DNA of 64,000 nucleotides from Larix kaempferi (Eukaryota > Streptophyta > Pinopsida > Pinales > Pinaceae). The stretch is from assembly GCA_027924585.1 (NCBI GenBank), contig BSBM01000486.1:48438001-48502000 (forward strand), read 5' to 3'. A program made the position numbers and the translations under genes. The notes below the pieces were generated by a model. The model was not told where the DNA came from. It worked only from the letters and a program-made list of their open reading frames with translations, and searched no databases. Every line of letters starts with the position of its first letter. Position 1 is the first letter of the stretch. Below are positions 53,974-64,000 of this stretch, one piece after another.

Positions 53974-55135
53974 GTGCCATATTTTTTGAGCTCTCCTTCT
54001 GCACACTCGGTTCCATTAGGGTTTTTGAGTTGTTTTTCACTCAACACAACCCCCAGATATTTGACACCATCTGTCACCATTGAGTCCCCGAGATATTCTC
54101 GGCGCCTCAGGGGCGAGCCCCCACAGCACGGTTCACTTGACACCACCCGTCATAGACTTAGATCATCATCACTTGATACCACTCATCATAGATCTCGAGC
54201 TTTGTCACTTGACTCCACTCGTCAACGGCATAGGACTCCGTCACCAGATATTGACGCCCCTTACTTTACCTCTGATTCTGTGGCAGAGTCTGAGAACCCC
54301 ATTTACACTGCCCCTACTAGCCCCATGGCTGGCACGAATTCCACTCCTTTCGTTGTAGGGACCATTGGTGGCACATCCACCACTACACCAGTTACCACAC
54401 CTGCTTTGGGTATGCCCTCGATGTGGGCCACGTCCAACATTCCAGTCACCATACCCATTTCAGTAGCTAGCATACCTATCACCACTCCACCAGTGACTCA
54501 CGCTACCCTTGGTGGTGCAGGACCATCCTATACCACCTTCGTTCCCCCCCTTGGGGGCAACATCCCAAACCCTGCTCCTCCACTTGGGGGCATTGGCCCC
54601 AACTTGGTCACACCCGCTAGTATGTCACATCCTTCTACTAGTTTTCCATTCATGGATAGCCTCAACCTTCCTGACCTAGCCAAACTGACTAACAATCCTA
54701 TCAGACACGACCCTACCTGGCCTCACATGCCCACCAAACTCCCCTCTGACATCCCTAAGTTTGAGGGCAAGGCAGGTGAGGACCCCCAGAACCACATTAT
54801 GTCCTTCCATCTATGGTGTTCCTCCAACTCCATAGTTGACGACTCTGTCCGCCTCCGTCTGTTACAGCGCACCTTCACTGGCTCTGCAGCTAAGTGGTAT
54901 ATCGAGCAACCCCATGGGACCCATGCCACATTTACCTCCCTTGCCTCGACCTTCCTGCAGTTCTTTCAGTTACCTGTCTGCTATGACGCGGGAGTTGAGA
55001 TCTTACTGTCTTGCAGACAGAACACGGCCACCCACATCACTGACCACATTCATGAGTGGCGTCGACGCCGCAGCCTCTGCAAGATCAAGTTAGACGACCG
55101 TATTTTCCTAGATTGGTTCCTAAAATCCCTCCTTC
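53974..55135 (+). pseudogene. E4 Gag, capsid region
   Basis: Open frame with no ATG at its head (first internal Met at about 54324, MAGTNSTPF). The N-terminal part has three 13-residue repeats (SLDTTRHRLRSSS, SLDTTHHRSRALS, SLDSTRQRHRTPS) and a Thr/Pro/Gly-rich linker. The core is LPSDIPKFEGKAGEDPQNHI, WCSSNSIVDDSVRLRLLQRT, SAAKWYIEQP and HITDHIHEWRRRRSLCKI, recognisable as Tat/Ogre-type Gag, which assembles the element particle. After WFLKSLLP (about 55135) the frame leaves the Gag sequence; a deletion and frameshift join it to the knuckle segment. Confidence 0.88.
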
Positions 55136-56108
55136 CTGTCAACCACCTCCCGGTGTTACTACTAGTCAACCACCTCCCGGTGTTAATACCCCTTCGTCCT
55201 CTACGAACCCCCCCCCTCTTATCAAGCACACTGGGGGCAGAGGCCCACAACCATACACTGTTGTACCTCCACCCAAAACGGTTAAACCAACCCCCGTGTT
55301 TCATGCTCCTCCGAAATTTTCGTTGTGCGATGAGTTAGGTCATTCGACTCACCAATGTCCACAGTTGTCGGCATTACAGGAACACATGCAGATGCTTGAC
55401 GACGACCCCAATATCCCGGTTGTCAAACTAGATCCAACCCCTAAGCCTCGTGATAAATCATTACGCACTAACCACCCTTGTGCAATATGCGGTGTTTACG
55501 GCCATTATTCACATCACTGTCCTGATCTCCCCGATTAGAGGGCAGCTCTCTATGAGATGAATAATGTGGATCTTGAGACAGCACCTCCCACCATTGAGGA
55601 GATTCACCCCCCGATCTCACCTCCATCCGGTGAGATCAACACCATTTATATGATCTCTTCAACTACCATTCCCTCGTCAACCGATTTGACAGCCCACACT
55701 TTTCGTACTGATGAGGAGATCCTAAAGGCTCTGACTGCCCCAGATTATCCCTGGGATGACATGCACCATCGTTCGTATTTCCTCCCAGAAGAATCTTCCT
55801 CTAAAACAGCTACCCAATTCGCAGTTGAATCCAAAGATTTCCTTCCCACCAAAGTCGACTGGTTTAAGGATCCTATTCCTGCTCCTGATGCCTTTGAGGA
55901 AGGTAACATGGCCAATATCTCACCCGTCATCCACATTGATATCTCTAACCAACCTGGTGCTCTTGAAATCATTACCTTAGGAGCCTCCTGCAGTGAGTCT
56001 GAGATTGAGGAGTACAAAAAACTCTTCCAAGAATTCCGTGATGTCTTTGCTTGGTCCTATACCGAGATGCCTGGTCTTGACCCCCGCTATCATAGAGCAC
56101 CACAGTAA
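55136..56108 (+). pseudogene. E4 zinc knuckles and pol linker, truncated before RT
   Basis: Frame shifted relative to the capsid. It starts with a 27-bp tandem duplication (QPPPGVTTS, QPPPGVNTP). A first knuckle has lost one Cys (FSLCDELGHSTHQC); the second is complete (CAICGVYGHYSHHC). A TAG at 55536 follows. Then come PWDDMHHRSYFLPEE (55753), DWFKDPIPAPDAFEEGNMANI, ITLGASCSESEIEEYKKLF and FRDVFAWSYTEMPGLDP, the segment that precedes RT in Tat/Ogre polyproteins. The family sequence stops at about 56100, and no RT follows. No protease is found between knuckle and linker, so two separate deletions are implied. Confidence 0.85.
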
Positions 56109-56440
56109 CACCTCTGAGTCAAGGGGCATAATAGATTACCTCGACCCTGGGATAGGGGGCATGATCAACCATTTTGAACCTTCCCCATCACATCTATCTC
56201 AGTCCGTCCATGACCCCCTTATTCAAACCCACACATATGTGATCCATAATCACAAACCCCATGCACATAGCATGGGGGCAAGTCATTAACCTTACTTACT
56301 TTTTCACATTTGTGATCTCAACCATGTTTGAGGTCACGTGTCACTTGTATATTTGATTGGATTTGATACACATAGTTCTTTCCTTTGACCATTCCGGAGT
56401 CCTTATGGCCTCCATTTTTCGCACCATTTGCACCGTCAGA

Positions 56441-56890
56441 TTCATTTTTCCGTGCTCATGATGATGCTTGAGATCATTTTTCGCTCTCACCAGGACCAAT
56501 ATCAACATTGTGTCTCGACCCCTTGTCACCTCGGTTTGTGTGCCACTTCGGCCGCTCTCCGTTTTTCGTATATTTTATATCATCGAATTCATTTTTTCGA
56601 GCCCGTGATGATGCTTGAGATCATTTCTCGCTCTCACCCCCAAATTTTTTGGGTATTTTTTCCAAAACGCCACCCGTCACCTCGGTTTGCGTGCCACATC
56701 GGTCATTATCCATTTTTGACACTCTTTATATCACCGGATTCATTTTTTCGAGCTCATGATGATGCTTGAGATCATTTCTCGCTCTCACTGGGTACAGTTT
56801 CAACATTGTGTCCCAACACCTTGCTGCCTCAATTTGCGTGCCACATCGACCGCCATCGGATTGTTCCACATTTTTACATGAGTCATTCAC
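56441..56890. repeat. Three tandem repeats of about 149 bp in E4
   Basis: Units start TTCATTTTTTCGAG at 56441, 56588 and 56739 and share GATGATGCTTGAGATCATTT, CGCTCTCAC, CTCGGTTTG(C/T)GTGCCAC. GATGATGCTTGAGATCATTT contains the palindromic pair GATCTCAAGC/ATCATC. Not coding. Confidence 0.9.
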
Positions 56891-57059
56891 TCCTATCATA
56901 CTGCAAATATTTCGTTATTTTGCCACCATTCATTACCCCACAAGGAGGCCCACCAGTGTCCCCCCCACCCTCGTTCTTGGTCATCATAAATGTTCCTTGA
57001 TTGAGCACTTCCTCCTTGCCTGGCCATTCCTTTTGTTCAGTATAATTTTATCCCTTTTT

Positions 57060-57550
57060 CGGGCCGGACAAGTCCTTTACGAAAAAGGCACTTAGGGAGT
57101 TTCTGTTAAGCTCTTTTCTGACTCCTAAAACAATGAAAAGATCGCCGAGCAATCTTGCTTCCTTTCATGCTCGTTAAAGTACCTGAAAGGGCGTCTATCT
57201 GGTATAAGTTTACCACTTTTCCGGACCTGGTAGACTAATTACGAAAAAGGCATACTCTAGTCACACCGGCTAGAAGAGTTCTTCATTGCATCCTTTTATG
57301 CTTCTTTGGGCCTTGGAGACTAACAAACGAAAAAGCAACCCCCTGGAGTCTTCTTATTGCTTTCAGACTCCTTAAAATTGAAAGCAACCACGAGCATGAA
57401 CTGTCCTGGGCTCGTAAAATCCACACGACAGTACCATTCCATTATTTCAGAGTCTTCTTATCGCTTTCAGACTCCTTAAAATTGAAAGCAATCACGAGCA
57501 TGAACTGTCCTGGGCTCGTATAAATCCACACGACAGTACCATTTTACACT
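57060..57550. repeat. Hairpin-forming repeats, including an exact-looking 104-bp duplication
   Basis: Copies at 57346-57449 and 57450-57550 share GAGTCTTCTTA, CTTTCAGACTCCTTAAAATTGAAAG (arms pair: CTTTCA with TGAAAG) and CACGAGCATGAACTGTCCTG. Weaker relatives with the same stem logic lie at 57080-57300 (ACTCCTAAAACAATGAAAAGA). Confidence 0.85.
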
Positions 57551-58883
57551 CACTTCTTCTAGTTCCTTAACCCATGAAGAAGTTCCCCCGTGCCTCTTGG
57601 CACTATGATTGATCATCTCGGCAGCACCCCCAATCAGGTCACCTTTGTTCAGAGTAGTCTGCAGTCTCCTACCATTTTACACCAGCCTGAGTATCCCTCA
57701 TCCCAGTCACTATCCTTGATCCATTACAGCTATGATCTCTTTCCCATCAGTCAGTTTCATATGCTTCCCGATCATCCCCACCATCATACTCTGAACAAAG
57801 GCAGTTTGAGTCCACCCAGTCTACTTGCCCAGTTATCCCCCACAGTTTTTCAGTCCTACCATCAGTACTATCACACTTTGGTTCTCTACATCGCACTCTT
57901 GTCAAGGAAACATCATTGCCTTGCTAGTTGCAGGTCTCCCTCTGTCGACGACAGCCCCTCTATTCCAGAGGATAGACCCATAGGTCCCTGCGCCTTGGAC
58001 CCATCACCATATGTGGTGAGTGCCTACGGATCATTTTGAGAGGACTCATCATTGTCTCTCCAAATGGTTGTTTCTCACATGCTCAACTTCAGCACCTTGA
58101 TCGCATCATTGAGAATCGTGCAGGGTTTATATCCCTTCCATTTTTGGTCGAAGACCCCGGATCTCCCCCGACTCTAGCACATTGGTGAGTCACTTCGGAA
58201 CGCCCAGTTATATGTTCCTGTGGAGGTCCGGATTGCGTTGGCGATTGTATTCGGAAGCCATCCAGTTATATGCTTCCTTGAGTACCCAGTTCAGTCCCAG
58301 TTCCATCTCAGTTCAGTGTACCATTGAGAGTATGACCCCTTGTCACTCTGATCCAGCAGCTCATCAGTTCCTTTGGTACCACACTCAGTAGCACTGTTGT
58401 CATTCCAGTGTATCAGTACTTCAGCTCAGACATGGTCAACCCAGTAGTATGTCCCAGATTTGTGTCCTCTGGACCCTTATGATGTACACAGTGGTTCTCT
58501 ATGTATCCTACAGGTCCCCCTTTTTCGGGCCTTACAGTTATTGTTATGTATCTTGATACGAGCATGGGTATGCCCGCCTCGTCCATATATTGAGATTCTT
58601 CCTCATTCAGTATTTGAGGTCATGTATATGTCAGGTCCCCCTCTTTTGGACCACATTGTTATTATTGTTTTATATCTTGATACGAGCATGGGAATGCCCG
58701 CCTCGTCCATATGATCAGATTATTCCTCATCCATTATTGAGGCTATGTACTTTGAGTTTTTGCAGTTGTTCGGGATCGTTGTTCTGGGCTCCAGTTTGTT
58801 TCTTCTCTTCTCCACACCCCAGGAAAACCATACACGACTTATGATGTCTATCGGCCATACGATGAGCTCCTGCCCTCACACAT
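57551..58883 (+). other. E4 interior without recognisable pol
   Basis: Frames at 57590-58039 and 58182-58391 have Tyr/His/Ser/Pro-rich translations but no RT, RNase H or integrase motif. A duplication of about 121 bp (CAGGTCCCCCT...GATACGAGCATGGG) lies at 58511-58752. Confidence 0.6.
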
Positions 58884-58894
58884 CAGGGGGCAAT
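58884..58894 (+). other. E4 polypurine tract
   Basis: CAGGGGGCAAT before the 3' LTR. Confidence 0.8.
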
Positions 58895-59648
58895 CGTTAA
58901 CACCCAAAAAGTGCTCACTACCTCATCTACCCCATTACATGACTCATTTGTCCATTTTCCTACCATATTTCCCTTAAAAATCCTGAAAATCCCACTAAAA
59001 AGCCTCCAAAAGGCCTAAAATGCCTCCAAAAGGCCACAAAACCATCAAAAAAGCCTCAAAAAGGCTAAAAACCCCCTTTTCCTCCAAAAATATCCAAAAT
59101 TCCTCCAAAATAGCAAAAACCCTCTAAAGAGGGAATAAAAAATATAAAATAATGAGGAAAAGGGAGGAAAAAACCCTATACAGCTGACCTAAACCATTTG
59201 GTTCCCAAAACCATGGGCCAGCACTCCACCACCAAAAAACTATAAATAGGTGATGGAGACCCCTCATTTCATATGCACAATCAAGAATACCCTTACTCTG
59301 CCAAAATCTCTCTTGAAACCCTAGCTCACCCTTGAGCAACTTTCACCATTGAGAGCCCTTTTTGGCCCATTTCCACCATTGGAGAAAGAGAAGGAGCAAA
59401 GCTGGAGTTTGGAGCAACCCTCTTGGATCATTGCAAGAACTTCACCAACCTTCACATTGGAGGTAAAGCTTTAATACAAAAAACCATTTACATTATCTCT
59501 TGTCTTTTTATGTTTCATGCACTAACTTAGTACAATTTTCATTTTAATATCTTGTCTTTTAATTACTGTTAATTGAACTGCTACTAAGGAGTCCCTTCTC
59601 CTTAGTAGGTGCTCATTTGCACAAACTAGGGTGAAAACCCTAGCTACA
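58895..59648 (+). repeat. E4 3' LTR
   Basis: Same length as the 5' LTR, about 11 differences, two of them at the very start (CGTTAAC against TGTAAAC). Confidence 0.97.
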
Positions 59649-59653
59649 TAGGA
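59649..59653. other. Target-site duplication of E4, right copy
   Basis: TAGGA, identical to 51775-51779. Confidence 0.9.
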
Positions 59654-60028
59654 TATCAAATAGGCTATTGTGAGTGGGAGACACTTGAAATACTTGAGAC
59701 AAACTTTGGAACTTTTACTCCTTGGGAGGGTGATTGGTCAGGAACCAACGCTTGCACCCCTGGCGATTAAAGTTTATTGTAATTGTTTCTCATACCTTCG
59801 CTGCTAGCAATTGTTTGAGGCTTGAGATACCTCAGCAGCTACTAGTTTCGGAAGGCCCTCCAATCCATCTTTTCACTAAGCTTTGTCTCTTTGGAAAAGT
59901 AGTTTGCTTGCTTGGATCTATAGGACTTTTTACTGTGTGGACACTTTTTATTTTTGTTGAGTCTAGACTGCCTTAGGATTGTTTGATTAAGAATATCATT
60001 TTAAACACATCCTTTTATTAACTTCTTA

Positions 60029-62923
60029 GAAGTTGGTACTCTCCCGATCCACCAGTCACAGTGGCAGCGAGGTGATTCACCAGAAATTGAAGGCCCTGCT
60101 ACATTGCAGAGACAAATACAAAAACCACATCCTAATGACTTGGAAACAGAACTGATTTTAAATACAATTAATATTACTCGAGAAGAACAACATAAAACAA
60201 ACCCTAAACATTCAGTATCACATCACGAACTGAATACAGACATAATTGATGATCTTACTCTAGTTGAAATTGAAACATTGAAAAATCACACACATGCTCA
60301 TGTAATTCTACCTTTGATGAGTCTTTCAGAACCAGTTACACTTACTATCCGTGAGTCACTGGGTGATATCAAACCTCTTTTTGAAAGTTTGAATGGCATG
60401 CAAAATTCAACAAATGACCCTATGGCTTCATCAGGAGCACAAGGGACTACATTGTCGCAACATCAAACAGTTGTTGGAGGTAGAAATACTTCCAAGTTGG
60501 CCTCTACATCAATCCCAACAGTTAGTATACCTGTTAGTAGCATAAGTTCAACCAGCACTTCAGTGCCAGTTGGTACAGTTTCGGGTTCCAATACCGAAAG
60601 TACATCCACTTCATCTGCAGGAATCCCTACTGAAGGGTGTGCCTTACCAAACATTGGTTTTCCATATGGTTCGGCTAATCAAGGTCAACACACACAAGGA
60701 GTAAACCAGAATCCTCTTGGTATGCCTAACACTTGTCCAAATTCTACTTCTGGGAGAAACCCTTCACCATGGAATGGTAATATTCCTAGCAGAAGCAATG
60801 AACCATGGAACATTTATGCCAATTGGGGTTATTCTCCCCAGATTAGTGAAAATTCCCCAGAGGGTTATCCTCCAACTTATCCTAGCACAATGCCTAGCGG
60901 AAATCCACCTATCAACCCCATCCCACAATGGAGTGGGGAGGTTCCAGGAAGTAACCAATGTTTTTGGGAACCACCTTCGTAAGGAGGAAATCAACCTTGG
61001 AACACTTATCTAATCCAAGGAAACAATCAATGGTTTGGTCAGGTTTGGTCATATTCCAGAAAGTAACCAATATTTTTGGGGCCTACCTCCCCAAGGGGGC
61101 AATCCATCCATCCATCATGTTCCACCATGGAATGGACAACATTTAGGAAGTAACCAATCTTTTTGGATGCCATCTCCGCAAGGAGGTAATCAACCTTGGA
61201 ACGCATATCCAAACCAAGGAAACAATCAATGGAGTGGTCCAGTTCCAACTAGTAACCAATCTAATTGGGTCCCACCCCGCAAGGGGTCAATACACCCATG
61301 AATCCCAACCAACAATGGAGTGGTAATGTTCCACCAAATAACCAACCTTATTGGAACATACCTCCGCAAGGGGGCAATCAATACATGCAACCTAGTTCAC
61401 AATGGACTGGGCAACATCCAGGAAACAACCAATCCTTTTGGATGCAAGCTCCGCAAGGAGGTAACCCCTCTTGGAATGATTTTCAAGCCCAAGGACCACA
61501 TCAATGGAGTGGCCAGGTTCTATAAAGTAACCAATCTTTTTTGGGACTAACCCCTCAAGGGGGAAATCCAACCATTAACCCCATTCCGCAATGGAGTGGT
61601 CAGGTTCTAGGAAGTAACCAATCTTTTTGGAACCAACCTACGAGACCTACGTTTGATTCAGCTAGGCTGCCACAAGGACCTCATACCGATGGTATGATGG
61701 ATTCCGTCAACCATCTTGAACAGATTACCCCACATTTGGGACAACTTTCTATTCAGAATTTGAAACCCACAGCTGGCCAGGAAATGCAGGAACATGCTAA
61801 TCCTTCCAACAATTCTAACATCCTCACAGTCGCATCCATAGACCTGATAGGAAAAAAGAAGAAGTACAAGGGTAAGCAAAGTGCTAATCCTTCCCAGAAT
61901 TCTGAAATCCTTATAGTAGATTCCAAGGACCTTAGGGAAAACAAGAATAAATACAAGAGTCAGCAAAATTCTAACTCTGGGAACAAAGATGCACCAACTA
62001 TGCTTCAATGCAGTGGGAAACAACAACCCTCTATTTTGACACTGGTACCCCCACCAGGGGGCAACCAGCCAACCCCCTTGCAAGGGGGAAATGATCCTTA
62101 TGCCAATGTCTTCATGTGTGATCATGAGATGAACATTCAAACAAGACTCGATTCTTATGATGTCTCTCCTAGTACATCAGATCAATGGGAATCACAGCCA
62201 AGTGGTTATCTCTACATTGAGAAACCAGCTATAGACTTAGTACCATACCCCCCCAAAGGTGTTTTACGTAGAACAATGCATAATCCTAACATGCGTGTTG
62301 CTCAGAATGGTAATGTTCTTGAGGACCTAGCTCAAATACCATGTGCCACATCGGCCTTGGAGGTATTGCAATATCGTTCTGCGCAAAGAAAGGAACTATT
62401 GTCTACCATTGGTGTTGTTGATCCATCTGATGAGTCTTTGATCACATCAGACATAGACCATTCAATATGTAGGATCCTTTCCGAAGTTGCTTTTCATATT
62501 AAAGTAACGACTCATGGTAAGAACATATGTCTAACCATAGTGGATGAAGGGACCTCAACTTGTGTAATTTCATTTAAATGTTGGCAAGCATTTGGATCAT
62601 CCATGTTTGTTGTAGAAGTTTCAAACCAAGCTACTCAAACAGCTTCGACAGATTCGGATCGAAATCTTCCCTTGATGGAGGAATATGATTCGGTTACTTG
62701 GCCCATTTGGGCTGTGAGATCTCCTAGCTCACATGACTTCTTGGATTACATTTTATCATCAAATGAAGATACCCCTGAAGTTGTAAACATTTGGTTGCAC
62801 CCACCTAAGGACATCTTTTGTGGGGCCACTAGGAACATAATTGGATTAAATCTACCCAAGTATAGGAGCATGATCTGCATGTTCCTCGATCTGATCTGGT
62901 TATATTTGGAATCTTGCATATAG
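60029..62923 (+). pseudogene. E5 Gag-Pro polyprotein with tryptophan-rich repeats and protease remnant
   Basis: Starts upstream of 60104 (SPEIEGPATLQRQ); no ATG near the head. Residues to about 60890 are Ser/Thr/Pro/Asn-rich. From 60890 to 61645 are about eight repeats of 28-36 residues on the pattern QWSGQVPGSNQSFWxxPPQGGN. Then lysine-rich segments (IGKKKKYKGKQSANPS, 61845) repeated once, LVPPPGGNQPTPLQGGN, and the Tat/Ogre-type protease lead-in NVLEDLAQIPCATSALEVLQ, ITSDIDHSICRILSEVAFHI, with the active-site loop CLTIVDEGTSTCVIS (62527-62571; catalytic Asp present). The rest of the protease is missing; HDFLDYILSSNED (62731), normally further on, follows. Stops at 60980 (CAA to TAA) and 61523 and frameshifts near 61040 and 61265. 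RT would lie outside the window. Confidence 0.8.
60890..61645 (+). repeat. Coding tandem repeat, unit about 85-108 bp, tryptophan-rich
   Basis: About eight units contain CAATGGAGTGGNCAGGTTCC, AGTAACCAATCTTTTTGG and CCNCAAGGNGGNAATCAA, translating to (Q)WSG, SNQSFW and PQGGN. Each frameshift and stop in the region falls within these units; a 10-bp duplication (TTTGGTCAGG) near 61040 caused one of them. Confidence 0.9.
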
Positions 62924-64000
62924 GTTTAGGCCATCCCTTTGTGAAGATGCATTTGAACCTTTTGCAACCCAAACTTTCCATAGGGTCGAACCTGTTGGAA
63001 ATTGGTGGGTCAGCCCTTCATATATGTATTTTCCACCATTCCGACAGAAGAGCCTACCGAACATTGGACACCCTAGTCAGCACCCCATTTCCATTTTGGT
63101 GTCCATGCTGAGTTATTATCATAGGCCCGGGAGCCCTATTAGTCCCTTCATGACTTGGAGTTTGAGACCACATATTTCTCTTTCATTCATTTCTTACCAT
63201 ATCTTGATGGGCTCCCATTTTTTTGTCATTTTACATAAACTTGTGCTAAAATATCCACTTGAACATCTATGCAAACTGCTTCATTGCTTATTGCTTATGT
63301 TGCTTATTTGCCTTTGCAGTCACTTTCTGTTACAAGATGCCTATAAACCATTGCTTATGTATAGTTGACCCATACCCATGGAGGAAACATCTGTAAGAGT
63401 GTACATGACTAGCTCAACCCTTGTTTGCAATATGGATCTTTGCCTTGGCCTGACCCATGCCCTTGACATTTAAGCGCATGCCCTTGAGACACTCTTTTCC
63501 TCTAATGTATCATAGCATGCTTTATTCTTTTTTCAAGCTAATAAATGAAAAAGGTTAAAAAAATTGGAAAACACAAAAATCCAAAAAGGGAGAGACTTGA
63601 ATCACTTCATATTATAAACTTCGAAGAAAATGGAAACAGTATGTCCTTATCTCCCTTGAACACGGCACATAATATTGTATCCACTATCAGTAAACCATCT
63701 ACATTTTCCTTAGGAAACTGTACCAATATTTTGAACAGATCTCCACTGATGGGTTATCCTTCCCGTCACCAATGGATATTTCGTTAATGCATTTGGCATT
63801 AGCAGAATTCATTAAGGTCGGTTACTCAAAGACCTATGTTTCCAAGTGTCCATTCTGCATCGTGTTATGTGTTCAAGGGAAGTTCAAAACCGAGACGGCC
63901 ATTCCTCAAATATTCCTGACCAATCATGTCGGCCTTCCTTATGTCAGTATACAGTGTTGGATCTTGCAGTTCCACCAAATTATATCAGACTATTGATCTT
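62924..64000 (+). other. E5 interior beyond the protease remnant
   Basis: No RT or integrase motif is seen up to the window edge. 63545-63787 begins with a lysine-rich string (MKKVKKIGKHKNPKRERL) after an ATG but is otherwise unrecognised; 63772-63996 is similar in quality. Possibly a degraded additional ORF. Confidence 0.4.

Larger units (their letters stand above)
51780..59648 (+). mobile_element. E4: complete, recent, non-autonomous Ty3/gypsy (Tat/Ogre-like) element
   Basis: 7,869 bp with two 754-bp LTRs, TSD TAGGA, PBS and PPT. The interior has a repeat-rich leader, gag with zinc knuckles and a short piece of the pol linker, then 2.6 kb of non-pol repeats. Protease, RT, RNase H and integrase are absent. 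LTRs differ at about 11 of 754 positions by my count, the lowest divergence of any pair here. It is inserted in E5 in the same orientation. Confidence 0.95.

Overview
The window looks like intergenic DNA from a large, retrotransposon-filled seed-plant genome, most likely a conifer. It is AT-rich, contains no recognisable host gene, rRNA, tRNA or CRISPR, and is almost entirely nested LTR retrotransposons at several stages of decay. The conifer assignment is an inference. It rests on a decayed Penelope-like retroelement (about 29.6-31.9 kb) of a kind known in plants mainly from conifers, on long LTRs, and on the number of gag-only or pol-deleted elements.

Layout. 1-9.45 kb: a 47-bp minisatellite, a gag-like ORF ending at a polypurine tract (PPT) and LTR start, a possible solo LTR, a dead Ty3/gypsy integrase with its PPT and 3' LTR, and a purine-rich tandem region. 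9.61-21.77 kb: a complete 12.2-kb minus-strand Tat/Athila-type Ty3/gypsy element (E1) with 2.7-kb LTRs, perfect 5-bp target-site duplication (TSD) TACTG, PBS, PPT, gag, a protease fused to an integrase tail, and an extra env-position ORF. It has no RT and sits inside an older LTR. 21.8-29.4 kb: non-coding DNA with degenerate tandem repeats. 29.6-31.9 kb: the Penelope-like fossil. 32.1-47.8 kb: an old minus-strand Copia LTR plus RT/RNase H stump, split by two younger minus-strand Copia elements: E2 (32632-39166, gag-PR-IN-RT-RH present but broken by stops) and E3 (39426-46474, gag-only). 47.8-64 kb: a plus-strand Tat/Ogre-like element (E5, runs off the window) with a tryptophan-rich repeat polyprotein, interrupted by a complete plus-strand Tat/Ogre-like element (E4, 51780-59648, TSD TAGGA, identical-length LTRs differing at about 11 of 754 positions), which also lacks RT and integrase.

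How the parts relate. No intact autonomous element is visible: only E2 and the old Copia stump carry RT sequence, and both are broken. E1, E3, E4 and the 1.5-kb gag ORF keep gag and/or cis signals (PBS, PPT, LTR promoter) but not RT, as expected of parasites mobilised in trans. Nesting order and LTR similarity suggest E4 is the youngest insertion; E1, E2 and E3 are older (LTRs differ by roughly a few to five percent by eye), and the integrase relic, old Copia and Penelope copy older still. ORF starts are often not ATG because these are polyprotein fragments; domain boundaries come from reading the translations, and all family names are from recognition without a database search.
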